A stretch of DNA of 10,614 nt from JBDKUD01 sp039679805 (GCA_039679805.1 JBDKUD010000100.1:1-10614), one strand, 5' to 3'. Numbered from the stretch's first letter, positions 1 to 6,846 are shown. Notes: generated from the letters alone by a model not told the origin. Made by a program: numbers and translations.

Positions 1-11
1 TCCGCGTTGAA

Positions 12-866
12 TTACGCCAAAGTCCTCTGCCGGACAACTCTTTGCTTGGGTATCCTTATGGTAACCTCATATTCACTATCGCTGTCATTTTCGGCCATAT
101 AAATCTCAATTCCGGTTTGTTTGGCCCGGTTAACCGTTTCTTTAATGGTATTTAAAAAAATACGCGCGTCTCTGATAATCATGGAAACACTGTGGTTGCT
201 TTCTTTCCTGATTTCCTGGGGAATATTATTCACTTTTATCTTTTCTACCAACTCTTCCGTTTCTTTAACGGTAAGTTCTTTTTCATAAATCTGTTTGACA
301 ACTTCGCGCTGCATTTCCACACTGTTTAATTTAAGAAGTGCGCGGGTATGGCGTTCAGTAATAACATCAGGAGAAATAAAGCTTCTAACCTGTCCGGAAA
401 TCTTTAACAAACGAATTTTATTAGCTATTGCCGACTGACTCTTACCAACCTTGCGAGCCAACTCTTCCTGGGTCATACCAAAACTGTTAATTAATACGCT
501 GTAAGCATTAGCCTCTTCAAAATAGTTCAAGTCCTTGCGCTGCAGGTTTTCAATCAGAGAAACCGCCGCCGCCTTTTCATCATTCATATCTTGAACTATA
601 GCTGGAATCTCTTTTAATCCAATCAACTTACAAGCGCGATATCTTCTTTCTCCGGCTACAATTTGATATTCATTATTAACCTTACGTACAATAATCGGCT
701 GTATTACCCCATAAGCTAAAATTGACTGGGCTAGTTCGGATAGATTTTCATTATCGAATTCTTTTCTGGGTTGGAAAGGATTACGCGTGATTTCATGTAT
801 CCCTATGGAAATAACCCGATTCTGGTTATTCTTGGCCCCCATTAATCGTTCCAATGGCCCTACCAT
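12..866 (-). CDS. noc: Nucleoid occlusion protein Noc (ParB/Spo0J family)
   Basis: A 284-residue ParB-family CTP-dependent DNA clamp. Seen: an N-terminal ParB domain with the arginine-rich CTP-binding box GERRYRACK (residues 72-80), ENLQR (106-110), a helix-turn-helix near 130-155 (MTQEELARKVGKSQSAIANK) and a C-terminal dimerisation part ending VTIRIPK. Family knowledge: Noc binds NBS sites, spreads on DNA and holds the nucleoid at the membrane through a short N-terminal amphipathic helix, blocking FtsZ assembly over DNA. The start MVGPLERLMGAK would suit such a helix (inference). Position next to rsmG and the C-terminal RDARIFLNTI...VTIRIPK pattern favour Noc over chromosome-partitioning ParB, which usually lies one gene further out beside parA. 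I chose the ATG at 866, not the TTG at 884, because GGAGGAG (876-882) sits 9 nt before it. Last gene of the rsmG side, 18 nt after the rsmG stop. Confidence 0.88.
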   Translation of the reverse strand: MVGPLERLMGAKNNQNRVISIGIHEITRNPFQPRKEFDNENLSELAQSILAYGVIQPIIVRKVNNEYQIVAGERRYRACKLIGLKEIPAIVQDMNDEKAAAVSLIENLQRKDLNYFEEANAYSVLINSFGMTQEELARKVGKSQSAIANKIRLLKISGQVRSFISPDVITERHTRALLKLNSVEMQREVVKQIYEKELTVKETEELVEKIKVNNIPQEIRKESNHSVSMIIRDARIFLNTIKETVNRAKQTGIEIYMAENDSDSEYEVTIRIPKQRVVRQRTLA

Positions 867-875
867 AAGTAACCA

Positions 876-882
876 CTCCTCC
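876..882 (-). promoter_or_regulatory. Ribosome binding site deciding the noc start
   Basis: GGAGGAG on the minus strand lies directly after the rsmG stop codon (885-887) and 9 nt before the ATG at 866. An upstream in-frame TTG (882-884) overlaps this site and so cannot be served by it. The arrangement suggests translational coupling of noc to rsmG. Confidence 0.75.
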
Positions 883-884
883 AA

Positions 885-1532
885 TTATAATGGCCGCTTG
901 GATGGAATACCCACCCGGCGCGGATATTTAGCAGGAGTTGCTGCCGTTTTTTCGACCATTACAATAGCCCGATCTCTTTCTTCCAGCAAACTGTACAGGT
1001 AAATATTCCCCGGGCTTCCGCCTAGCAAATGTAAGGCATTACGGGATTCATTGATTTCTTGTTGATAGTTGCAGCCTTTCCACATAACGACCTGCCCTCC
1101 CGGTTTAACCAGGGGAAGCCCATATTCAAGCAAAATATTCATAGCCGCTACGGCTCGGCTGGTACAAAAATCAAATCCTTCCCGGAAACCTTTATCCTGC
1201 CCCAATACCTCAGCTCTTTCGCAGATAACGGTAACATGGGACAATCCCAGTTCTTGGCTGGCGGTTTGTAAAAACAGGCTTTTCTTATGGTCTGATTCTA
1301 CCAGAGTAAAATCCGCATCCCGGCAGTACATAGCCAGAACTAAACCAGGAAAACCTGCTCCGCTACCCAGGTCGATAATTCTTTGGTTGGTGAAAGAAAT
1401 AAAATCTAATACCCTTATACTATCCTCTATATGTTTGTCCAGTTCATACTGAATAGACTTCCTGCTAATAAGATTCTGTTTTTCGTTTTCCCTAAGCACC
1501 AGTTCTTTAAACTTCTTTACAGTTATTTCCAT
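885..1532 (-). CDS. rsmG: 16S rRNA (guanine-527 N7)-methyltransferase RsmG (GidB)
   Basis: A 215-residue cytoplasmic class I methyltransferase that uses S-adenosylmethionine to methylate N7 of G527 in 16S rRNA; loss in other bacteria gives low-level streptomycin resistance (family knowledge). Seen: SAM-binding motif I DLGSGAGFPG (residues 54-63), the acidic residue at the end of beta-2 (E80 in LVESDHKK), SRAVA (125-129), KPGG followed by WKG (143-153) and the typical basic C-terminus KYPRRVGIPSKRPL. Length is close to the E. coli protein and a little shorter than the Bacillus one at the N-terminus. ATG start; a GAAGGA site within the last codons of mnmG serves it, and the genes are 9 nt apart, so mnmG-rsmG-noc read as one transcript. 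Confidence 0.95.
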   Translation of the reverse strand: MEITVKKFKELVLRENEKQNLISRKSIQYELDKHIEDSIRVLDFISFTNQRIIDLGSGAGFPGLVLAMYCRDADFTLVESDHKKSLFLQTASQELGLSHVTVICERAEVLGQDKGFREGFDFCTSRAVAAMNILLEYGLPLVKPGGQVVMWKGCNYQQEINESRNALHLLGGSPGNIYLYSLLEERDRAIVMVEKTAATPAKYPRRVGIPSKRPL

Positions 1533-1541
1533 ATTTATTTT

Positions 1542-3413
1542 TTATTTCCTTCTTTTTTTCTCTAAAAAAATTAACAAAATACTTATATCAGCAGGATTAA
1601 CCCCCGCCAGCCTCGATGCCTGGCCTATCGACAGCGGGCGAACCTGTTTCAGCTTCTGCAGTGCCTCGTTAGCCAATCCATATACATCATCATAATTAAT
1701 ATCTTCCGGTATTTGTTTTCTCTCCATCTTTTCGAATCGTTCAATCTGTTCTTTTTGCTTGTTAATATATCCTTCATATTTACTTTGTATCTCTAATTGC
1801 TCCAGAATATCCAGGTCCAGAGGCGGCAGCCATCCCTGCTCTACAAAATGATATACCTTGACCTCCGGCCGCCGGAGTAATTCCCACAGTGAAATCCGGT
1901 CTTTTAAAGGAGCACTATCAACTTCCTGTAAATACTCGACTAGTTTCTCATCACCCTGGGTTACCCATTTATCCATCAACTGCTTAATACTCTGCTCCAG
2001 AATATCCTTTTTATCCTGATATAGTTTCCACCTTACATCATCTACCAAACCTATATCTCGTCCCTTTTCCGTTAAACGTAAATCCGCATTATCCTGTCGC
2101 AATAGAAGCCGGTACTCGGCCCGCGATGTCAGCAATCGATAGGGCTCATCAAAGTCCTTGGTCACCAGGTCATCGACCATAACTCCAATGTAGGCCTCAC
2201 TTCTTTTAAGAATAAACGGCTCTTCCCCTTTTACCAGCAGGCCGGCATTTATTCCAGCTACCAAACCTTGAGCAGCTGCTTCTTCGTAACCGGAGGTACC
2301 ATTAATTTGTCCGGCCGTAAATAGCCCCTGCACAGCTTTGGTTTCCAGTGTTAACTTCAACTGGGCTGGTATTACATAATCATATTCAATAGCATACCCG
2401 GTCCTGACCATACGTACATTCTCCAGACCGGGAATACTTTTTAATACCTTAATTTGCACATCTTCCGGCAAACTGGTATTTAATCCCTGAACATACATTT
2501 CCTCAGTATTTTTTCCCTCCGGTTCAATAAACAATTGATGGGCTTCCTTGTGAGAAAAACGTACTACTTTATCCTCAAAGGATGGACAATACCTCGGTCC
2601 TTTGCCTTTAATAACTCCGGTAAACAGCGGTGCCCGCTCCAAATTATCCTTTACCACCTGATGGGTAGCTTGGGTACTATGAGTCAACCAGCATGACATC
2701 TGGGGCCTATTAACTCGGGGACTTATAAATGAAAATCTTAGTGGTTTGTCATCGCCAGGCTGTTCAATCATCTTGGAAAAATCTACACTCCGACGATGTA
2801 TTCGCGGTGGAGTACCGGTTTTAAATCTACCTAGTTTAATCCCATTAGCAATTAAACTTTCTGACAGCTTTATTGGGGGAGATTGGTTTCCCGGTCCCCC
2901 TTCGTAAATTACATCTCCTATAAATATTTTTCCCTTAAGGTATGTGCCGGAGGTTATCACTACCGCCTGGCATTCAAACCGTGCCCCGGTTTTGGTTACA
3001 ATAGCGGCAACCTTTCCGTCATCTGTTTGCAGCTCTTCCACCTCGGCCATCAGCAAATCTAATCCGGGCTGGTTAAGCAGCGTCTTTAACATTTCGTTAT
3101 GATATTCATGCTTATCGGCCTGGGCCCGCAAAGCTTGTACCGCGGGTCCTTTGCCAGTATTAATAATCCTCATCTGCAGGGCGGTTTTGTCAATATTTAC
3201 TCCCATTTCCCCGCCCAAAGCATCAATCTCTCTTACCAGTTGGGCCTTGGCTGGTCCGCCTATAGAAGGATTACATGGCATAAGAGCTACGTTATCTATA
3301 CTTAAAGTAATCAATAAAGTATTACAACCTATACGTGCCGACGCCAAGGCTGCTTCACAGCCAGCATGACCTGCGCCGACAACTACTACATCATATCTAC
3401 CCGCATCATACAA
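1542..3413 (-). CDS. mnmG: tRNA uridine-34 5-carboxymethylaminomethyl modification enzyme MnmG (GidA)
   Basis: A 623-residue FAD- and NADH-dependent subunit which, with MnmE, adds the (carboxymethyl)aminomethyl group at C5 of wobble U34 in certain tRNAs. Seen: N-terminal dinucleotide-binding GAGHAGCE (residues 13-20), the MPCNPSIGGPAKAQLVREID signature with conserved Cys47, PRYCPSFEDK with Cys276, a second FAD motif LFTAGQINGTSGYEEAAAQG near 370, and the C-terminal helical tRNA/MnmE-binding part ending in the ADISILLIFL segment. Full length for the family. The start is TTG at 3411-3413: AGGAGGG (3422-3428) is 8 nt upstream, and the ATG triplets nearby (3404-3406, 3407-3409) are out of frame. 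It lies downstream of mnmE in the same direction but is separated from it by a 381-nt structured spacer. Confidence 0.96.
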   Translation of the reverse strand: MYDAGRYDVVVVGAGHAGCEAALASARIGCNTLLITLSIDNVALMPCNPSIGGPAKAQLVREIDALGGEMGVNIDKTALQMRIINTGKGPAVQALRAQADKHEYHNEMLKTLLNQPGLDLLMAEVEELQTDDGKVAAIVTKTGARFECQAVVITSGTYLKGKIFIGDVIYEGGPGNQSPPIKLSESLIANGIKLGRFKTGTPPRIHRRSVDFSKMIEQPGDDKPLRFSFISPRVNRPQMSCWLTHSTQATHQVVKDNLERAPLFTGVIKGKGPRYCPSFEDKVVRFSHKEAHQLFIEPEGKNTEEMYVQGLNTSLPEDVQIKVLKSIPGLENVRMVRTGYAIEYDYVIPAQLKLTLETKAVQGLFTAGQINGTSGYEEAAAQGLVAGINAGLLVKGEEPFILKRSEAYIGVMVDDLVTKDFDEPYRLLTSRAEYRLLLRQDNADLRLTEKGRDIGLVDDVRWKLYQDKKDILEQSIKQLMDKWVTQGDEKLVEYLQEVDSAPLKDRISLWELLRRPEVKVYHFVEQGWLPPLDLDILEQLEIQSKYEGYINKQKEQIERFEKMERKQIPEDINYDDVYGLANEALQKLKQVRPLSIGQASRLAGVNPADISILLIFLEKKRRK

Positions 3414-3421
3414 TTTTTAAA

Positions 3422-3428
3422 CCCTCCT
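3422..3428 (-). promoter_or_regulatory. Ribosome binding site fixing the TTG start of mnmG
   Basis: AGGAGGG on the minus strand, 8 nt before the TTG at 3413. It is strongly complementary to the 16S rRNA 3' end and is the reason for accepting a non-ATG start. Confidence 0.8.
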
Positions 3429-3455
3429 AAAAATAAACATAATATAGACCCTATA

Positions 3456-3477
3456 GGGGAGTGAGACATAGCATATC
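3456..3477 (+). repeat. Left terminal inverted repeat of the mnmE-mnmG spacer element
   Basis: This 22-bp arm begins GGGGAGTGAGACATA and ends CATATC. Its inverse complement recurs at 3705-3726 with a single mismatch (G versus A at the 16th base). No target-site duplication is evident in the bases just outside either arm. Confidence 0.85.
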
Positions 3478-3704
3478 ATTTGCTGCGACGTTGGCGGAGG
3501 CAGTGAGAAACACCCGGCGAAGTCCGAGCGGGGGATGGGGACGAACGCCACGGATGGCGTGAGAGCGTACCCCCTCCGGGGACAACTGATGCTCCCTTCG
3601 GTCGCCATTAATGACGGCTGAACACGGATGTGAATCTACGCTGTGCCCCATCCCCCGTGAGGCAAGCCGCTGGTGTTTCCACTGCCGGAGACTGGAGCAA
3701 AAAG

Positions 3705-3726
3705 GATATGTTATGTCTCACTCCCC
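3705..3726 (-). repeat. Right terminal inverted repeat of the mnmE-mnmG spacer element
   Basis: Inverse-complement partner of 3456-3477 (21 of 22 positions). In RNA from either strand the two arms would close a long stem around the element core. Confidence 0.85.
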
Positions 3727-3732
3727 GGCGCT

Positions 3733-3771
3733 GTAGAGTAAACGTCACTCCTTAGAATGTGGTTTACCTAC
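3733..3771. other. Imperfect hairpin between the structured element and the mnmE stop
   Basis: GTAGAGTAAAC (3733-3743) pairs with GTTTACCTAC (3762-3771), leaving one bulged A; the 18-nt interval could add a short CAC/GTG helix. No T-run follows on either strand, so it is not a classical terminator. It may be a 3' stabilising structure for mnmE mRNA or part of the neighbouring element. Confidence 0.45.
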
Positions 3772-3794
3772 TACCCTAACGGGGTCCACCGAAT

Positions 3795-5174
3795 TTACTT
3801 TCCAATACAAAAATCATGGAAAATTCTATCTATAACATCTTCCTTCAGGCTTTTACCGCTTATTTCTCCCAGACTCTCCAATGCTCCCCATACATCCACA
3901 CCCAGGCAATCCAGAGTAACATCATTAAGGTATTGCTGTACATTTTTTATATGTTCCATGGCTCTAAGCAAGCATGTCTTTTGGCGGAGATTAATCATTA
4001 CTTCCATATCTCCCCGTTCCACTTTACCACTGAACACAATTTTTTCGATAGCCGTTTCCAGTTCATCCAACCCGATATCTTCTTGCACTGACCCTCTTAT
4101 TATATTGGTACCGGGGAAGTTCTTTTGTAGCTCTTCCGGTGTAATATTTTTATCAGCCAGATCTTCTTTATTAACCAGTATTATCGGGTTTTTGTTCTTA
4201 ATTTTTTCGAATACATCCAGGTCTTCATTGGAAATACCTGTCCCTACGTCCAATATAAATATAACTACTTCAGCTTCTGCAATCGCCTGTTCTGATTTCT
4301 TAACTCCTATCTGTTCAATCACATCCTGGGTATCCCTTATACCGGCAGTATCCATTAATTTTACCGGTATTCCCCGGATATTAATATAGTCCGCAATGAC
4401 ATCCCGGGTAGTACCGGGTATATCCGTCACTATAGCCCGGTCATTTTTGACCAGCGCATTTAGCAGGCTGGACTTACCCACATTCGGTTTACCACATATA
4501 ACTGCACTTACCCCGTCCCGGTAAATTTCATTTCTTTCTCCGCAAGCAATCAGCCGTTCCAGAATAGCCAGAACATCATTAATAATCCCTTGCACCACTT
4601 CATAATCAATGTCACCTACCTCTTCCGGAAAATCCAAACTTGCCTCAATTAGAGCATTAGCCCTAACCAGCAAATTTTCCAGGGTAGACACATATTTGCT
4701 GATGCCGCCTTCTAACTGCTTAATAGCCAGCTTCATGCCCCGGTCAGTTTTAGACCTGATAATATCTACTACTGCCTCGGCCTGACTCATGTCCAGCCTT
4801 CCGTTTAAAAAGGCCCGCCGGGTAAACTCTCCGGGCTCAGCCAATCTTACCCCCCTGCCAACCAGCGTTTCCAGAACACGCCGGGCAGGTAAATTTCCCC
4901 CATGACAATTTATCTCCACCACATCTTCTCCGGTATAGCTGTGGGGTCTTCTCATAACACTTACCAACACTTCATCAACTTTTTCGTGTTTTTCATTCAA
5001 AAGCCATCCCAGAGTAAGCGTGTATCCTGGCCTGTTGGTTAAATCAACTCCCGAACTAAACGGTTTAAAACTCCCTTTAACCAGTTCAATAACTCCTTCA
5101 CCACTAAGCCGAACAATAGCAATCCCACCTTCCCCGGGAGGCGTAGATATAGCCGCAATAATATCCTCAATCAT
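3795..5174 (-). CDS. mnmE: tRNA uridine-5-carboxymethylaminomethyl modification GTPase MnmE (TrmE)
   Basis: A 459-residue GTPase that works with MnmG in wobble-uridine modification of tRNA. Seen: N-terminal formyl-tetrahydrofolate-binding domain beginning MIEDIIAAISTPPGEGGIAI with CHGG at 90-93 and GEFTRRAFLNGRLD near 115-128; a central helical region; the inserted G domain with G1 GKPNVGKS (228-235), G2 region PGTTRD (253-258), G3 DTAG (275-278) and G4 NKED (335-338); and the invariant C-terminus FCIGK (455-459), whose Cys455 is characteristic. Full length. ATG start with GAGGA (5181-5185) 6 nt upstream. A terminator lies upstream, so it should have its own promoter, with a leader of over 200 nt. 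mnmG follows in the same direction. Confidence 0.97.
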   Translation of the reverse strand: MIEDIIAAISTPPGEGGIAIVRLSGEGVIELVKGSFKPFSSGVDLTNRPGYTLTLGWLLNEKHEKVDEVLVSVMRRPHSYTGEDVVEINCHGGNLPARRVLETLVGRGVRLAEPGEFTRRAFLNGRLDMSQAEAVVDIIRSKTDRGMKLAIKQLEGGISKYVSTLENLLVRANALIEASLDFPEEVGDIDYEVVQGIINDVLAILERLIACGERNEIYRDGVSAVICGKPNVGKSSLLNALVKNDRAIVTDIPGTTRDVIADYINIRGIPVKLMDTAGIRDTQDVIEQIGVKKSEQAIAEAEVVIFILDVGTGISNEDLDVFEKIKNKNPIILVNKEDLADKNITPEELQKNFPGTNIIRGSVQEDIGLDELETAIEKIVFSGKVERGDMEVMINLRQKTCLLRAMEHIKNVQQYLNDVTLDCLGVDVWGALESLGEISGKSLKEDVIDRIFHDFCIGK

Positions 5175-5234
5175 AAAAATTCCTCACTAAAATTTTTTGT
5201 TAAATCCCAAATTTTATCTTTTCTTTGCAATAAT

Positions 5235-5252
5235 GAGAAGCATCAGCTTCTC
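5235..5252. other. Small perfect hairpin in the mnmE leader
   Basis: GAGAAGC (5235-5241) and GCTTCTC (5246-5252) form a 7-bp stem around the loop ATCA. No T-run follows on the minus strand, so it does not look like an intrinsic terminator. It would lie in the 5' untranslated region of mnmE, about 60 nt before the start codon. Confidence 0.5.
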
Positions 5253-5260
5253 TACATTAA

Positions 5261-5291
5261 TTCAAAATTCAAAATTCAAAATTCAAAATTC
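5261..5291. repeat. Heptamer tandem repeat (TTCAAAA)n in the mnmE leader
   Basis: Four exact TTCAAAA units (5261-5288) and a partial fifth (TTCAT) follow one another. In the mnmE mRNA sense this reads TTTTGAA repeated. The copy number of such a repeat can change by slippage; its effect here, if any, is unknown. Confidence 0.85.
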
Positions 5292-5396
5292 ATAATTATC
5301 TTCATATTAATTCTATTAAAAACCACGTTAATCAGAAAAAATCCGCTTCATCTGCATTGTATTACCTTCATCTTATATCATACCAAAACTACCGCC

Positions 5397-5426
5397 ATTA
5401 TAAACTCCCGGCTTAATTTTAGGCAA
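5397..5426 (-). promoter_or_regulatory. mnmE: Candidate sigma-A promoter for mnmE
   Basis: On the minus strand TTGCCT (5421-5426) is followed after 18 nt by a perfect TATAAT (5397-5402). It sits immediately past the T-run of the upstream terminator, where a new transcription unit would be expected. The predicted leader to mnmE is about 215 nt. An extended -10-like TGATATAAG lies about 30 nt further downstream as an alternative. Confidence 0.5.
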
Positions 5427-5427
5427 T

Positions 5428-5450
5428 AAAAAAGGGCCCTTAAGGGCCCT
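5428..5450 (-). terminator. Intrinsic terminator of the rpmH-jag operon
   Basis: On the minus strand AGGGCCCTTAAGGGCCCT forms a 7-bp GC-rich stem with loop TTAA, followed directly by a T-run (5428-5432). It begins 6 nt after the jag stop codon. Confidence 0.92.
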
Positions 5451-5456
5451 GGCAAT

Positions 5457-6086
5457 TTACCTTTTCAGTGAAATAACTACCTTCCGATAGGGTTCATCTC
5501 CCATGGAGTATGTAGTTACATTTGGATCCGACTGTAATACTGTATGTACCACCCTGCGTTCCTGTGAACTCATCGGCCGCATAATGATATTCTTACGTGT
5601 CTTCTTAACTTTATCAGACAACCGTAAAGCCAATGACTCAAGAGATTCCTCTCTTTTCTTGCGGTAATCTTCCACATCTAGAACTACTCTGATTTTATCC
5701 TCGCGATTACGATTTACTATAAGACCAACAATAAATTGCAAGGAATTAAGTGTTTCGCCTTTGCGTCCTATGAGCAACCCCATATCATTACCAACAATAT
5801 TGATTCTAACAATGCCATCTGCCCATTCAACATTATCTATCTGGTAATCAATACTCATCTTCCCCAGAATATCTTCTACTAATTGTCTGGTGGACTGATC
5901 AGGTTTTTCTTTCACTGTTATTCTTACTACTGCCGGCTTTTTGCCAACTAATCCCAGCAGGCCTTTGGTTGGTTCTTCAATGACTTCTATTAATACATCA
6001 TCTATATTACAACCTAATTCATCCAGGCCAGCCTTAACAGCCTCATCGACGCTTTTTCCCTTTTTTTCCATTGTTTGGACTTCCAT
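5457..6086 (-). CDS. jag: RNA-binding protein Jag/KhpB (Jag-N, KH and R3H domains)
   Basis: A 209-residue cytoplasmic RNA-binding protein, known as Jag, KhpB or EloR, linked in other Firmicutes to small-RNA regulation and to cell elongation and division. Seen: Jag N-terminal domain (about 5-55, with EEPTKGLLGLVGKKPAVV), a linker, a KH domain with the GxxG loop IGRKGE (G107 to G110), and a C-terminal R3H domain with MSSQERRVVH (R177 and H181 as the R-x3-H pair) and YSMGDEPYRKVVI. Start ATG at 6086 follows AAAGGAGG (6098-6105) by 11 nt; Met6 (6071) is an alternative. The first 44 nt overlap the 3' end of yidC in another frame, so the two are likely translationally coupled. Last gene before the operon terminator. 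Confidence 0.95.
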   Translation of the reverse strand: MEVQTMEKKGKSVDEAVKAGLDELGCNIDDVLIEVIEEPTKGLLGLVGKKPAVVRITVKEKPDQSTRQLVEDILGKMSIDYQIDNVEWADGIVRINIVGNDMGLLIGRKGETLNSLQFIVGLIVNRNREDKIRVVLDVEDYRKKREESLESLALRLSDKVKKTRKNIIMRPMSSQERRVVHTVLQSDPNVTTYSMGDEPYRKVVISLKR

Positions 6087-6846
6087 TACTTTTCGTTCCT
6101 CCTTTGTCCCTCCCTGCTGCCTTTTGTTGTGTGGAATCTATTTCAACTGTTTCCACATTACTTCCTTCTAGTGCCGTCTCTAACTGTAATCCTACACCGG
6201 TATCAGCTATTGGGTGGTCACTCCAGTTAACATACATTTGCTGCAAAATACCCAGGATATTAAAAACCACCCAGTACAAGGGTAACCCGGCCGGCATTTT
6301 ATAAGCTATCCAGGCCATAAAAATGGGCATAAAATATAACATACTCTTCTGGGTTGGGTCTTTTGCATCAACCATTGATACCCGCTGCTGCAGATAGGTG
6401 GTAACTGCCGCTAATATGGCCAGAATAAAGTATGGATCAGGTTGTCCTATATTCGGTATCCACAGGAAACTTGCATGTTCTGCTACCTTAAAATCAAATT
6501 TTAATAATGATTGGTAAAAAGCAATAAATATTGGCATTTGGATTACTAACGGCAAGCATCCTCCAAAAGGATTTACTCCGTGTGCTTTATACATTTCCAT
6601 AACTTTCTTCTGCATGGTCTGTGGGTCATCCTTATATTTATCCTGAATGTATTTAAGTTTAGGTTGTATTGCCTGCATACCGCGCATAGACTTCATCTGT
6701 TTTTGCGTAAGAGGAAACATAACCAATTTAATGGCTATGGTCATAAACACAATGGCAAGTCCATAGTTGGGTACCCCTATGCTTCCGGTTAATTGGTACA
6801 TAAGGTTAATAACATGAGAAAACCATTGAACAAAAGCTTGCCACAA
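6043..6846 (-). CDS. yidC: Membrane protein insertase YidC (Oxa1/SpoIIIJ family)
   Basis: A 267-residue integral membrane insertase that works alone or with SecYEG. Seen: short N-terminus, first transmembrane segment about 29-47 (GLAIVFMTIAIKLVMFPLT), a basic cytoplasmic hairpin rich in K, Q and M (48-90), then NPFGGCLPLVIQMPIFIAFY with the second segment, further segments near 140-155, 170-185 and 190-210, and a basic Lys/Arg tail ending KKGKKRR that may contact ribosomes. No lipobox signal peptide is seen, unlike Bacillus SpoIIIJ. The groove position usually occupied by Arg is Lys40 here. The start used is TTG at 6844-6846, the only candidate between an in-frame TAG (6859-6861) and Met16; GGGTGG just upstream is a modest ribosome binding site. 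Its 3' end overlaps jag by 44 nt. Confidence 0.92.
   Translation of the reverse strand: MWQAFVQWFSHVINLMYQLTGSIGVPNYGLAIVFMTIAIKLVMFPLTQKQMKSMRGMQAIQPKLKYIQDKYKDDPQTMQKKVMEMYKAHGVNPFGGCLPLVIQMPIFIAFYQSLLKFDFKVAEHASFLWIPNIGQPDPYFILAILAAVTTYLQQRVSMVDAKDPTQKSMLYFMPIFMAWIAYKMPAGLPLYWVVFNILGILQQMYVNWSDHPIADTGVGLQLETALEGSNVETVEIDSTQQKAAGRDKGGTKSNGSPNNGKKGKKRR

Larger units (their letters stand above)
3456..3726 (+). ncRNA. Structured element with terminal inverted repeats; possible HEARO/OMEGA-type RNA
   Basis: A 271-bp non-coding element in the mnmE-mnmG spacer, visibly richer in G+C than its surroundings. Seen: ends 3456-3477 and 3705-3726 are inverted repeats matching at 21 of 22 positions. Inside, nested pairings follow: TTTGCT near 3479-3484 with AGCAAA near 3696-3701; 3499-3514 with 3672-3686 (one bulge); a perfect 12-bp helix 3529-3540 (CGGGGGATGGGG) with 3646-3657; hairpin 3545-3560 (ACGCCA/TGGCGT, loop CGGA); a further hairpin 3563-3594. 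The fold is a long closing stem around a multi-branched core. No ORF inside resembles a protein. Read on the plus strand, GTGAGAAACACC near the 5' side and CTGTGCCCC, GTGAGGCA near the 3' side recall, from memory, the HEARO RNAs that partner IscB nucleases; no nuclease gene is present. Strand is chosen on that resemblance. Alternatives are a MITE-like element or an operon-internal RNA processing structure. Confidence 0.6.

Noticed and set aside
867..884. TTG start for noc giving six extra residues (MEEWLL)
   Set aside because: The TTG overlaps the GGAGGAG ribosome binding site of the ATG at 866 and has none of its own.
1004..1016. ATTCCCCGGGCTT as a Noc-binding site
   Set aside because: The NBS consensus as remembered is a shorter-core palindrome (ATTTCCCGGGAAAT); this has an extra C and poor flanks and lies within rsmG. 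No parS-like TGTTTCACGTGAAACA was seen either.
3417..3651. Minus-strand ORFs of 63 and 66 codons within the mnmE-mnmG spacer
   Set aside because: They run through the inverted-repeat element, have no recognisable family, are rich in residues expected from GC-rich structured DNA, and overlap each other in different frames.
3733..3771. Hairpin as the mnmE terminator
   Set aside because: No T-tract on either strand, so it is listed only as a hairpin.
3757..4389. 210-codon plus-strand ORF opposite mnmE
   Set aside because: It is antisense to a clear MnmE GTPase with all its motifs, is Ser/Ile/Thr-rich, and has no family resemblance.
5235..5252. The GAGAAGC/GCTTCTC hairpin as an intrinsic terminator
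   Set aside because: No T-run follows on the minus strand and the true operon terminator at 5428-5450 is much stronger.
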